From: Limnoperna fortunei
Lineage: Eukaryota > Mollusca > Bivalvia > Mytilida > Modiolidae
Direction: 5' to 3'
NCBI GenBank assembly: GCA_944474755.1
Contig: OX104114.1
Coordinates: 27,861,220 to 27,925,219 of the forward strand
DNA: 64,000 bases
Below, piece by piece: positions 50,101-61,771 of this stretch. The translations under genes were made by a program, and so were the position numbers. Below the pieces are notes generated by a model that saw only the letters and a list, made by a program, of their open reading frames with translations, was not told the origin of the DNA and did no database searches. How positions within the stretch are numbered: position 1 is the stretch's first letter; the number at the start of each line of letters is the position of its first letter.

Positions 50101-53100
50101 CCGTCGATATTAATCTTATAAAAATTATATCTTTCACTTGCTCCATGCGTTTTATAATTGTCACAAAATATGCTGTTCCGTTCCGTTCCGTTAATTACCG
50201 TTACCTATATAGCTAACGGTAATTAACGGAACGGAACGGAACAGAACGGAACAATGATATTTTTACAACATTTCATACTGTATTTACGGACATTAAGGTT
50301 CTTTTAATTAAGCAGATGTTTATTTTAAGGCTTGTGGTGTTGTGTCCACATTAAACTATATAAATGGATTCTCCTCATTTTTTTTGCAACAGTGTGCTAT
50401 GGAAAATAACATGCGGTATCTCAACAGCTCTATATGCAAGGGCTAAACATTAATACTTTAATAACTTTTAGAAAAAAATATGTTGTTTTGATCCGATTTG
50501 ATAATAACCGTTACTTATATTACTATTTGTATATAACGTAACGGAATGAAACGTGTTTAAAATTACAAATCGTGATATACATACATACTACACGGCGATT
50601 AAAAAAAAACTGTGTAGCGGTTCCAGATTTTTTTGTATTACCTTTGAACATAGGCACACAGCAACATTGAATATTAATAATAGATCCGTTGCAAGTTAAC
50701 GCCAGAAAATATCAGATAATTGAAAAAAGAATGGATCTTTTAGAGAAAAAATGAGTAAACTGACAGGTCGAAAAACATTCAACTGTATTAATTTCACTAA
50801 GTTTCCGTCGATATTAATCTTATAAAAATTATATCTTTCACTTGCTCCATGCGTTTTATAATTGTCACAAAATATGCTGTTCCGTTCCGTTCCGTTAATT
50901 ACCGTTACCTATATAGCTAACGGTAAGTAACGGAACGGAACGGAACAATGATATTTTTACAACATTTCATTTTTATTTACGGACATTAAGGTTCTTTTAA
51001 TTAAGCAGATGTTTATTTTGGGGTTTGTGGTGTGGGGTCCACATTAAACTATATAAATGGATTCTCCTCATTTTTTTTGCAACAGTGTGCTATGGAAAAT
51101 AACATGCGGTATCTCAACAGCTCTATATGCAAGGGCTAAACATTAATACTTTAATAACTTTTAGAAAAAAATATGTTGTTTTGATCCGATTTGATAATAA
51201 CCGTTACTTATATTACTATTTGTATATAACGTAACGGAATGAAACGTGTTTAAAATTACAAATCGTGATATACATACATACTACACGGCGATTAAAAAAA
51301 AACTGTGTAGCGGTTCCAGATTTTTTTGTATTACCTTTGAACATAGGCACACAGCAACATTGAATATTAATAATAGATCCGTTGCAAGTTAACGCCAGAA
51401 AATATCAGATAATTGAAAAAAGAATGGATCTTTTAGAGAAAAAATGAGTAAACTGACAGGTCGAAAAACATTCAACTGTATTAATTTCACTAAGTTTCCG
51501 TCGATATTAATCTTATAAAAATTATATCTTTCACTTGCTCCATGCGTTTTATAATTGTCACAAAATATGCTGTTCCGTTCCGTTCCGTTAATTACCGTTA
51601 CCTATATAGCTAACGGTAAGTAACGGAACGGAACGGAACAATGATATTTTTACAACATTTCATTTTTATTTACGGACATTAAGGTTCTTTTAATTAAGCA
51701 GATGTTTATTTTGGGGTTTGTGGTGTGGGGTCCACATTAAACTATATAAATGGATTCTCCTCATTTTTTGCAACAGTGTGCTATGGAAAATAACATGCGG
51801 GTTCTCAACAGCTATATATGCAAGGGCTAAACATTAATACTTTAATAACTTTTAGAAAAAAATATGTTGTTTTGATCCGATTTGATAATAACCGTTACTT
51901 ATATTACTATTTGTATATAACCATTAGGTGTTTAAAAGATTTACAAGTGTTATTTCTGTATATTTAAGCAATTGCTAACCTGTTCACTATAGACGTTTTT
52001 TGGTATTGTACCTTTCAACAGGTGCAACAACATTAGTGATTAATAAAGATACATTGCAAGTTACTTTACGGTAGAAAATATCAGATAATTGACAAATAAC
52101 AGGAAATTTTAACGAAAAAAATAACTAAACTGACAGGTTAATAAATATCGAAAGCCATAGGACAGTATTAAGTTCACTAAGTCAGTATTAAGTTCACTAA
52201 GTGAAAATCAATCTTATTAAAATTATATCTTTCACTTGCTCCCCCTTTTTGTTATGTGGCTACGCAGCGGCGACAATTAGAAAAAGTGAAGAGCAAGTGA
52301 AATATTTTAAAATGTAAATAACATGGAATCAAAAGGCCTTTCATAATTGACACAAACTATGCTGTTCCGTTCCGTTAATTACCGTTACCTATATAGCCAA
52401 CGGTAATTAACGGAACGGAACGGAACAATGATATTTTTTCAACATTTCATACTGTATTTATAGAGATGAAGGTTCGTTTCATTAAGCAGATGTTTATTTT
52501 AAGGCTTGTGGTGTAGGGTCCACATTAAACTATATAAATGGATTCTCCTCATTTTTTGCAACAGTTTGCTATGGAAAATAACATGCGGGTTCTCAACAGC
52601 TCTATATGCAAGGGCTAAACATTAATAATTTAATAACTTTTAGATAAAATATGTTGTTTTGATCCGATTTGATAATAACCGCTACTTATATTTGTATTTG
52701 TATATAACGTAACGGAATGAAACTTTTTTAAAATTACAAATCATGATATACATACATACTACACGGCGATTTAAAAAAAAACTGTGTAGCGGTTCCAGAT
52801 TTTTTGTATTACCTTTGAACATAGGCACACAGCAACATTGAATATAAATAATAGATCCGTTGCAAGTTAACGCCAGAAAATATCAGATAATTGAAAAAAG
52901 AATGGATCTTTTAGAGAAAAAATGAGTAAACTGACAGGTCGAAAAACATTCAACTGTATTAATTTCACTAAGTTTCCGTCGATATTAATCTTATCAAAAT
53001 TATATCATTCACTTGCTCCATGCGTTTTATAATTGTCACAAAATATGCTGTTCCGTTCCGTTCCGTTAATTACCGTTACCTATATAGCTAACGGTAATTA

Positions 53101-56100
53101 ACGGAACGGAACGGAACAATGATATTTTTACAACATTTCATACTGTATTTACGGACATTAAGGTTCTTTTAATTAAGCAGATGTTTATTTTAAGGCTTGT
53201 GGTGTGGGGTCCACATTAAACTATATAAATGGATTCTCCTCATTGTTTTGCAACAGTGTGCTATGGAAAATAACATGCGGGTTCTCAACAGCTCTATATG
53301 CAAGGGCTAAACATTAATACTTTAATAACTTTTAGAAAAAAATATGTTGTTTTGATCCGATTTGATAATAACCGTTACTTATATTACTATTTGTATATAA
53401 CCATTAGGTGTTTAAAAGATTTACAAGTGTTATTTCTGTATATTTAAGCTATTGCTAACCTGTTCACTATAGACGTTTTTTGGTATTGTACCTTTCAACA
53501 GGTGCAACAACATTAGTGATTAATAAAGATACATTGCAAGTTACTTTACGGTAGAAAATATCAGATAATTGACAAATAACAGGAAATTTTAACGAAAAAA
53601 ATAACTAAACTGACAGGTTAATAAATATCGAAAGCCATAGGACAGTATTAAGTTCACTAAGTGAATATCAATCTTATTAAAATTATATCTTTCACTTGCT
53701 CCCCCTTTTTGTTATGTGGCTACGCAGCGGCGACAATTAGAAAAAGTGAAGAGCAAGTGAAATATTTAAAAATGTAAATAACATGGAATCAAAAGGCCTT
53801 TCATAATTGACACAAACTATGCTGTTCCGTTCCGTTAATTACCGTTACCTATATAGCTAACGGTAATTAACGGAACGGAACGGAACAATGATATTTTTTT
53901 CAACATTTCATACTGTATTTATAGAGATGAAGGTTCGTTTCATTAAGCAGATGTTTATTTTAAGGCTTGTGGTGTGGGGTCCACATTAAACTATATAAAT
54001 GGATTCTCCTCATTTTTTGCAACAGTCTGCTATGGAAAATAACATGCGGGTTCTCAACAGCTCTATATGCAAGGGCTAAACATTAATACTTTAATAACTT
54101 TTAGATAAAATATGTTGTTTTGATCCGATTTGATAATAACCGCTACTTATATTTGTATTTGTATATAACGTAACGGAATGAAACTTTTTTAAAATTACAA
54201 ACATGATATACATACATACTACACGGCGATTTGAAAAAAAAAACTGTGTAGCGGTTCCAGATTTTTTGTATTGCCTTTCAACATAGGCACACAGCAACAT
54301 TGAATATAAATAATAGATCCGTTGCAAGTTAACGCCAGAAAATATCAGATAATTGAAAAAAGAATGGATCTTTTAGAGAAAAAATGAGTAAACTGACAGG
54401 TCGAAAAACATTCAACTGTATTAATTTCACTAAGTTTCCGTCGATATTAATCTTATAAAAATTATATCTTTCACTTGCTCCATGCGTTTTATAATTGTCA
54501 CAAAATATGCTGTTCCGTTCCGTTCCGTTAATTACCGTTACCTATATAGCTAACGGTAATTAACGGAACGGAACGGAACAATGATATTTTTACAACATTT
54601 CATACTGTATTTACGGACATTAAGGTTCTTTTAATTAAGCAGATGTTTATTTTAAGGCTTGTGTTGTGGGGTCCACATTAAACTATATAAATGGATTCTC
54701 CTCATTTTTTTGCAACAGTGTGCTATGGAAAATAACATGCGGGTTCTCAACAGCTCTATATGCAAGCGCTAAACATTAATACTTTAATAACTTTTAGAAA
54801 AAAATATGTTGTTTTGATCCGATTTGATAATAACTGTTACTAATATTACTATTTGTATATAACGTAACGGAATGAAACGTGTTTAAAATTACAAATCGCG
54901 ATATACATACATACTACACGGCGATTAAAAAAAACTGTGTAGCGGTTCCAGATTTTTTTGTATTACCTTTGAACATAGGCACACAGCAACATTGAATATT
55001 AATAATAGATCCGTTGCAAGTTAACGCCAGAAAATATCAGATAATTGAAAAAAGAATGGATCTTTTAGAGAAAAAATTAGTAAACTGACAGGTCGAAAAA
55101 CATTCAACTGTATTAATTTCACTAAGTTTCCGTCGATATTAATCTTATAAAAATTATATCTTTCACTTGCTCCATGCGTTTTATAATTGTCACAAAATAT
55201 GCTGTTCCGTTCCGTTCCGTTAATTACCGTTACCTATATAGCTAACGGTAAGTAACGGAACGGAACGGAACGGAACAATGATATTTTTACAACATTTCAT
55301 ACTGTATTTACGGACATTAAGGTTCTTTTAATTAAGCAGATGTTTATTTTAGGGCTTGTGGTGTGGGGTCCACATTTAACTATATAAATGGATTCTCCTC
55401 ATTTTTTGCAACAGTGTGCTATGGAAAATAACATGCGGGTTCTCAACAGCTCTATATGCAAGGGCTAAACATTAATACTTTAATAACTTTTAGAAAAAAA
55501 TATGTTGTTTTGATCCGATTTGATAATAACCGTTACTTATATTACTATTTGTATATAACCATTAGGTGTTTAAAAGATTTACAAGTGTTATTTCTGTATA
55601 TTTAAGCTATTGCTAACCTGTTCACTATAGACTTTTTTTGGTATTGTACCTTTCAACAGGTGCAACAACATTAGTGATTAATAAAGATACATTGCAAGTT
55701 ACTTTACGGTAGAAAATAGCAGATACTTGACAAAAAACAGGAAATTTTAACGAAAAAAATAACTAAACTGACAGGTTAATAAATATCGAAAGCCATAGGA
55801 CAGTATTTAGTTCACTAAGTGAATATCAATCTTATTAAAATTATATCTTTCACTTGCTCCCCCTTTTTGTTATGTGGCTACGCAGCGGCGACAATAAGAA
55901 AAAGTGAAGAGCAAGTGAAATATTTAAAAATGTAAATAACATGGAATCAAAAGGCCTTTCATAATTGACACAAACTATGCTGTTCCGTTCCGTTAATTAC
56001 CGTTACCTATATAGCTAACGGTAATTAACGGAACGGAACGGAACAATGATATTTTTTCAACATTTCATACTATATTTATAGAGATGAAGGTTCGTTTCAT

Positions 56101-59100
56101 TAAGCAGATGTTTATTTTAAGGCTTGTGGTGTGGGGTCCACATTAAACTATATAAATGGATTCTCCTCATTTTTTGCAACAGTTTGCTATGGAAAATAAC
56201 ATGCGGGTTCTCAACAGCTCTATATGCAAGGGCTAAACATTAATAATTTATTAACTTTTAGATAAAATATGTTGTTTTGATCCGATTTGATAATAACCGC
56301 TACTTATATTTGTATTTGTATATAACGTAACGGAATGAAACTTTTTTTAATTACAAACCATGATATACATACATGCTACACAGCGATTTTTTTTTTGTAT
56401 TTTGTGACGCGGTACCAGATTTCTGGTATTACCTTTGAACATAGGCACAAAGCAACATTGATGATAAATAATAGGTCCCTTGGATGTTAACGCCAGAAAA
56501 TTTCAGATATTTAAAAAACGGGATGTTTTAAAGAAAAAATAAAGTAAACTGACAGGTCAATAAAAATCGAAAACCATAGGACGGTATTAAGTTCACTAAT
56601 GTTCCGTCAATATAGATCTTATTAAAATTATATCTTTCACTTGCCCCCCCCCTTTTTTGTAAAGCTTGCTGCGCTGTCAGCGGCGACAATAACAACACTT
56701 GAGGAGCAATTGAAATATTTAAACGTGTAAATAACATGCGGACACAAAGGGCCTTTCATAATTGTCACAAACTATGCTGTTCCGTTCCGTTCCGTTAATT
56801 ATCGTTACCTATATAGCTAACGGTAATTAACGGAACGCAACAATGACATTTTTTCAACAGCTCATACTGTATTTACGGAGATTAAGGTTCTTTTCACTAA
56901 GCAGATGTTTATTTTTAAGCTTGTGGTGTGGGGTCCACATTCAACTAAATAAATGCATTCTCCTCATTTTTTGCAACAGTGTGGTCTGGAAAATAACATG
57001 CGGATTCTCAACAGATCGCTATGCAAGGGCTATACATTAATAATTTAATAAGTTTTAGAAAAAAACATGTTGTTTTGATCCGATTTGATAATAACCGCTA
57101 CTTATATTGGTATTTATATATAACGTAACGGAATGAAACTTTTAAAATTACAAATCGTGATATACATACATACTACACAGTGATTTTTTTTAAATATATT
57201 TTGTGACTCGGTACCAGATTTCTGGTTTTACCTTTGAACATAGGTACAAAGCAACATTGATGATAAATAATTGGTCCCTTGGATGTAAACGCCAGAAAAT
57301 ATCAGATATTTGAAAAACGGATTGTTTTAAAGAAAAAAATGAAGTAAACTGACAGGTCAATAAAAATCGAAAACCATAGGACAGTATTAAGTTCACTAAG
57401 GTTCCGTCAATATAGATCTTATTAAAATTATATCTTTCACTTGCCCCCCCCTTTTTTTTGTTATGTGGCTACGCAGCGGCGACAATAAGAAAAAGTGAAG
57501 AGCAAGTGAAATATTTAAAAATGTAAATAACATATGGACTCGAAAGGCCTTTCATATTGTCACAAACTATGCTGTTCCGTTCCGTTCCGTTAATTACCGT
57601 TACCTATATAGCTAACGGTAATTAACGGAACGGAACGGAACAGCATATTTTGTGACAATTATAAAAGGCCTGGAGCAAGTGAAAGATATAATTTTAATTA
57701 GATTAATATTGACGGAAACTTAGTGAAATTAATACTGTTGAATGGTTTTCGACCTGTCAGTTTACTCATTTTTTTCTCTAAAAGATCCATTCTTTTTTCA
57801 ATTATCTGATATTTTCTGGCGTTAATACAAAAAATCTGGAGCCGCTACACAATTTTTTTTTAAAATCACCGTGTAGTATGTATGTATATCACGATTTGTA
57901 ATTTTAAACAAGTTTCATTCCGTTACGTTATATACAAATACCAATATAAGTAACGTACGGTTATTATCAAATCGGATCAAAACAACATATTTTTTTCTAA
58001 AAGTTATTAAAGTATTAATGTTTAGCCCTTGCATATAGAGCTGTTGAGAACCCGCATGTTATTTTCCATAGCACACTGTTGCAAAAAATGAGGAGAATCC
58101 ATTTATATAGTTTAATGTGGACCCCACACCACAAGCCTTAAAATAAACATCTGCTTAATTAAAAGAACCTTAATGTCCGTAAATACAGTATGAAATGTTG
58201 TAAAAATATCATTGTTCCGTTCCATTCCGTTCCGTTACTTACCGTTAGCTATATAGGTAACGGTAATTAACGGAACGGAACGGAACAGCATATTTTGTGA
58301 CAATTATAAAACGCATGGAGCAAGTGAAAGATATAATTTTTATAAGATTAATATCGACGGAAACTTAGTGAAATTAGTACTGTTGAATGGTTTTCAACCT
58401 GTCAGTTTACTCATTTTTTCTCTAAAAGATCCATTCTTTTTTCAATTATCTGATTTTTTCTGGCGTTAACTTGCAACGGATCTATTCTTAATATTCAATG
58501 TTGATGTGTGCCTATGTTCAAAGGTAATACAAAAAATCTGGTACCGCTACACATTTTTTTTTAAATCGCCGTGTAGTATGTATGTATATCACGATTTGTA
58601 ATTTTTAACACGTTTCATTCCGTTACGTTATATACAAATAGTAATATAAGTAACGGTTATTATCAAATCGGATCAAAACAACATATTTTTTTCTAAAAGT
58701 TATTAAAGTATTAATGTTTAGCCCTTGCATATAGAGCTGTTGAGAACCCGCATGTTATTTTCCATAGCACACTGTTGCAAAAAAATGAGGAGAATCCATT
58801 TATATAGTTTAATGTGGACCCCACACCACAAGCCTTAAATAAACATCTGCTTAATTAAAAGAACCTTAATGTCCGTAAATACAGTATGAAATGTTGTAAA
58901 AATATCATTGTTCCGTTCTGTTCCGTTCCGTTCCGTTAATTACCGTTAGCTATTTAGGTAACGGTAATTAACGGAACGGAACGGAACAGCATATTTTGTG
59001 ACAATTATAAAACGCATGGAGCAAGTGAAAGATATAATTTTTATAAGATTAATATCGACGGAAACTTAGTGAAATTAATACAGTTGAATGTTTTTCGACC

Positions 59101-61141
59101 TGTCAGTTTACTCATTTTTTCTCTAAAAGATCCATTCTTTTTTCAATTATCTGATATTTTCTGGCGTTAACTTGCAACGGATCTATTATTTATATTCAAT
59201 GTTGCTGTGTGCCTATGTTCAAAGGTAATACAAAAAATCTGGAACCGCTACACAGTTTTTTTTTAATCGCCGTGTAGTATGTATGTATATCACGATTTGT
59301 AATTTTAAACACGTTTCATTCCGTTACGTTATATACAAATACCAATATAAGTAACGGTTATTATCAAATCGGATCAAAACAACATATTTTTTTCTTAAAG
59401 TTATTAAAGTATTAATGTTTAGCCCTTGCATATAGAGCTGTTGAGAACCCGCATGTTATTTTCCATAGCACACTGTTGCAAAAAATGAGGAGAATCTATT
59501 TATATAGTTTAATGTGGACCCACACCACAAGCCTTAAAATAAACATCTGCTTAATAAAAAGAACCTTAATCTCCGTAAATACAGTATGAAATGTTGTAAA
59601 AATATCATTGTTCCGTTCCGTTCCGTTAATTACCGTTAGCTATATAGGTAACGGTAATTAGCGGAACGGAACGGAACCGCATATTTTGTGACAATTATGA
59701 AAGGCCCTTTGTGTCCGTATGTTATTTACATGTTTAAATATTTCAATTGCTCGTCAAGTGTTGTTATTGTCGCCACTGACAGCGCAGCAAGCATTACAAA
59801 AAAGGGGGCGGGGGCAAGTGAAAGATATAATTTTAATAAGATCTATATTGACGGAACCTTAGTGAACTTAATACCGTCCTATGGTTTTCGATTTTTATTG
59901 ACCTGTCAGTTAACTTTATTTTTTCTTTAAAACATCCCGTTTTTTTAATATCTGAAATTTTCTGGCGTTAACATCCAAGGGACCTATTATTTATCATCAA
60001 TGTTGCTTTGTGCCTATGTTCAAAGGTAATACCAGAAATCTGGTACCGCGTCACAAAATATAAAAAAAAAATCGCTGTGTAGTATGTATGTATATCATGA
60101 TTTGTAATTTTAAAAAAAGTTTCATTCCGTTACGTTATATACAAATACAAATATAAGTAGCGGTTATTATCAAACTGGATCAAAACAACATATTTTATCT
60201 AAAAGTTATTAAATTATTAATGTTTAGCCCTTGCATATAGAGCTGTTNNNNNNNNNNNNNNNNNNNNNNNNNNNNNNNNNNNNNNNNNNNNNNNNNNNNN
60301 NNNNNNNNNNNNNNNNNNNNNNNNNNNNNNNNNNNNNNNNNNNNNNNNNNNNNNNNNNNNNNNNNNNNNNNNNNNNNNNNNNNNNNNNNNNNNNNNNNNN
60401 NNNNNNNNNNNNNNNNNNNNNNNNNNNNNNNNNNNNNNNNNNNNNNNACTAATGTTGTTGCACCTGTTGAAAGGTACAATACCAAAAAAAAACGTCTATA
60501 GTGAACAGGTTAGCAACAGCTTAAATATACAGAAATAACACTTGTAAATCTTTTAAACACCTAATGGTTAATATATAAACGTGATTTTTGATTACCCTAA
60601 TTGGTACCTCCATGCTTGTTCCGTTCCGTTCCGTTCCGCAAATTACCAATAGCCATTTAAAGTCACACAGAGGTCACGAAAGATTAATAACTTTCACATT
60701 AAAATAGTTCTGATGTCTATGTTTCTTTGTTTTGTTTGGTTTTTTTGGTACTGGTTTTATTTCTTTTTATAATTATTTGCAAAGTAAACATTTTGTATAT
60801 ATAAATAAATACTTACAGGAAAACGGGCAAAATAGGCTACGTACAACTGTATATTTAACATAGACATTGAAAGAAATGTAATCGCTAGGGAAGGGGGGAC
60901 CACTGATATTTTTCAATAAACGTGCACACAAGGACCAACCATTTTCTTTTCTCGTTCTTTTCTTACTTAACAATCTAACTCCATGTCTTAAACTCACAAT
61001 ATTTAAACAAATAATTATTTTACTAAAATATGTAAAACGCACTGTTTACCAATTTATTCACGTATATATCTATAAACAGGAAAAAATGTTTATTCTTACC
61101 TGCTCCAGTTCTTGCCTGCTTTTAAGACAGTTGTTCGACAT
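40471..61141 (-). CDS. GNAT acetyltransferase, AANAT-like (two coding exons, about 20-kb intron)
   Basis: GNAT enzymes transfer an acetyl group from acetyl-CoA to an amine. The likely join is 61141-61100 plus 41127-40471, giving 232 aa, normal for arylalkylamine N-acetyltransferase-like proteins. The acetyl-CoA loop is RKYRHKGLA (about residues 151-159), following VGLSSLCTH. ASEKLGFEII (192-201) is the typical C-terminal GNAT motif, and DDYKIDGEIVF follows, as in invertebrate dopamine/arylalkylamine acetyltransferases. No signal peptide or membrane segment is apparent, so it is probably cytosolic. The substrate cannot be told from sequence. The long frame in the last exon appears to start at a TTG (41124), but an acceptor (TTTTGTTTTAG|GCC) lies 3 bp before it, so the start must be upstream. 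The intron carries the 17.4-kb array. Confidence 0.75.
41358..41626. mobile_element. hAT-like MITE, copy 2
   Basis: Ends CAGGGGCGGTTACAGGA (41358) and, inverted, GGTGGCGGATTCAGGA (about 41623). Interior words match copy 1 at 38816. It adds a G-run followed by CGTACGCCCGTACGCC. The flanks GGACGTGT and GACCGTGT are at best an imperfect duplication. It lies in the GNAT intron, about 230 bp before the last exon. The frames at 41174 and 41290 are repeat artefacts. Confidence 0.65.
41628..42020. mobile_element. Fold-back MITE, about 390 bp
   Basis: GTGTAAGTAAATTCAGCTAA and TGCGGGTGATCATTATTCC at the left pair with the right end ATTAGCCGCATCAGCTAAAA and TTTACTTGCAC. The pairing continues inward: GGCAATTTTAGTTCTGAGCG with CGCTCAAAACGAAAATTGCC, and CTTCGACTGGAGCGGATGAT with ATCATCCGATCCAGTCGAAG. 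A partial relative lies near 42950-43010 (ATATCACCCGTTGG). Confidence 0.75.
42224..42288. repeat. Perfect-looking hairpin
   Basis: GGTAGATTATCACATGAAGA pairs with TCTTCATGTAATAATCTACC around an AAAAAATCGAGGGTGAAAAT loop. It may be a small fold-back or the core of a larger element. Confidence 0.6.
42798..42943. mobile_element. Fold-back element, about 146 bp
   Basis: ACAATTAATGACTTTGATAT and GGTCGCTATCAGGATT pair with AATCCTGATAGCGACC and ATATCAAAGTCATTAATTGT. An inner stem, TATATTCACC/GGTGAATATTA, surrounds TCGCCTAGCGGCTCG. Non-coding. Confidence 0.65.
43280..43484 (+). repeat. Left terminal inverted repeat of the array
   Basis: Starts GGCTATTGGTAATTTGCGG, then four GGAAC repeats, AAGCATTGAGGTACCAATTA, and on through CCATTAGGTGTTTAAAAG and CAACAGGTGCAACAACATTA. 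The last part equals the right half of the long internal units. Confidence 0.9.
43820..57604 (+). repeat. Left arm: 19 tandem units in direct orientation
   Basis: Spacings between successive nodes are 656, 694, 790, 690, 694, 694, 782, 691, 693, 704, 693, 787, 691, 769, 693, 692, 773, 802 and 795 bp. Short units contain CTACACGGCGATT and CTCCATGCGTTTTATAATTG. Long units instead contain CCATTAGGTGTTTAAAAG and GGCTACGCAGCGGCGACAA. The unit after each long unit has a distinct start (TTTATAGAGATGAAGGTTCG), so units are organised in a higher-order pattern. Neighbours share private variants, for example ATTTTGGGGTTTGTGG in the units at 51020 and 51710, which points to recent local duplication. The reverse frames at 46202-46399 and 54091-54327 are artefacts. 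Confidence 0.9.
57570..57660. repeat. Inversion centre of the array
   Basis: At the node centred on 57604 both flanks read outward as the same family: the left flank ends CAAACTATGCTGTTCCG and the right starts GGAACAGCATATTTTGTGAC. Units to the left are in direct orientation and units to the right are reverse complemented. Confidence 0.9.
57604..60247 (-). repeat. Right arm: inverted units up to the gap
   Basis: Three full units (about 646, 701 and 690 bp) and a partial fourth are on the - strand. The partial one (59640-60247) carries GTCGCCACTGACAGCGCAGC, the complement of the diverged unit near 56640-56690 in the left arm. The frame at 59688-59930 is an artefact. Confidence 0.9.
60248..60447. 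other. Assembly gap of exactly 200 N
   Basis: A round 200-N run usually marks a gap of unknown length. The sequences on its two sides correspond to left-arm positions 43484 and 44027, so about 540 bp or more of array should lie here. Predicted frames through the N run are meaningless. Confidence 0.95.
60448..60654 (-). repeat. Right terminal inverted repeat of the array
   Basis: Reverse complement of 43280-43484 with only scattered differences (GGAGGTACC for GAGGTACC context, CAACAGC for CAATAGC, and A-run length). It ends CCAATAGCC directly before ATTTAAAG. Confidence 0.9.
60663..61099. other. GNAT intron remainder
   Basis: Non-coding AT-rich sequence between the array and the proposed first exon. 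The - strand frame 60773-61042 shows no family signature. Confidence 0.4.
61100..61141 (-). CDS. Probable first coding exon of the GNAT gene
   Basis: On the - strand an ATG (61141-61139, A at -3) opens MSNNCLKSRQELEQ and runs into CAG|GTAAG (donor from 61099). It ends in phase 0, matching the phase 0 acceptor at 41127, and the join reads ELEQ-ALEEISQ. No stop intervenes. It is the best candidate seen for the missing start; transcript evidence is lacking. Confidence 0.6.
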
Positions 61142-61144
61142 AGT

Positions 61145-61770
61145 GTTTTGTTCAGTTCAGTAACTGCTTTAAATCAAGTGAAGAGGCTACGAAAACACAC
61201 TGCAAACTGGTTCTTCTCGGTTTTGTTATCATGAATATCGAGCTACTTATTATCTTTCGGGATACAAACTCGGTAAAGCAACGAGGTGTTCCGAAACTAT
61301 ACTATGAAAATCTGCTACCTCAAAATAAAATGTTTGATATCTGTCCCGAATTATATTGTGTTTTTAGTATGAAAATTTTCATTACAGGATTGACTTAGCT
61401 TTGGTCTCCCATTCGAATTTCTTCCACAATCGAATTCAGAGATGTAAAGAATGAACCTAAGACTAAATTAAATATCTTGTATTTATTGCTTCACGATGTA
61501 GTATAGATTATCTGTATATATAATATGTTTTCAAGTTAATAATATACAGAATTTGTTTATTTTGCTCAATCAAATGTGGGTTTGGGCAGTTTTAATTGCA
61601 CTTAGATACTAGTGTAAGTCAATAATGTTAATTATGTCTTAGTTAATACTCTGCTCAGCTGAGTCCTACAAACGACGGGTAAAAAGTTACGAAAATATAC
61701 AATAAATTTAATATTCCTTTTTATGTACAGTACTGTAGGGAATTCTAAAATACAAATAGCAGGAAAATAG
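61145..61770. other. Upstream region of the GNAT gene
   Basis: This would hold the 5' untranslated region and promoter. I see no TATA box at a convincing distance and no bounded repeat. The frame at 61632-61886 overlaps the MITE that follows and looks spurious. Confidence 0.3.
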
Positions 61771-61771
61771 A

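Larger units (their letters stand above)
43272..60662. mobile_element. TIR- and TSD-bounded giant satellite array (17.4 kb)
   Basis: The array (43280-60654) begins GGCTATTGGTAATTTGCGG and ends with its complement. The inverted ends match over 205-207 bp with few differences, up to the N gap. An exact 8-bp repeat, ATTTAAAG, flanks it (43272-43279 and 60655-60662). Inside, units of about 690 or 780 bp are joined at palindromes made of TTCCG/CGGAA repeats around TATATA. Node centres (at CCTATATA) are 43820, 44476, 45170, 45960, 46650, 47344, 48038, 48820, 49511, 50204, 50908, 51601, 52388, 53079, 53848, 54541, 55233, 56006, 56808 and 57604, then inverted near 58249, 58950 and 59640. No unit encodes a protein. 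An 8-bp duplication fits hAT or P-type elements; the superfamily is not assigned. It lies in the GNAT intron. Confidence 0.85.

Noticed and set aside
46202..54327. Small reverse frames (46202-46399, 54091-54327) shared between array units
   Set aside because: They arise because the units are near-identical; other units break the frame and no domain is visible.
60195..60485. Frames running through the N gap
   Set aside because: They contain unknown bases and no real sequence evidence.
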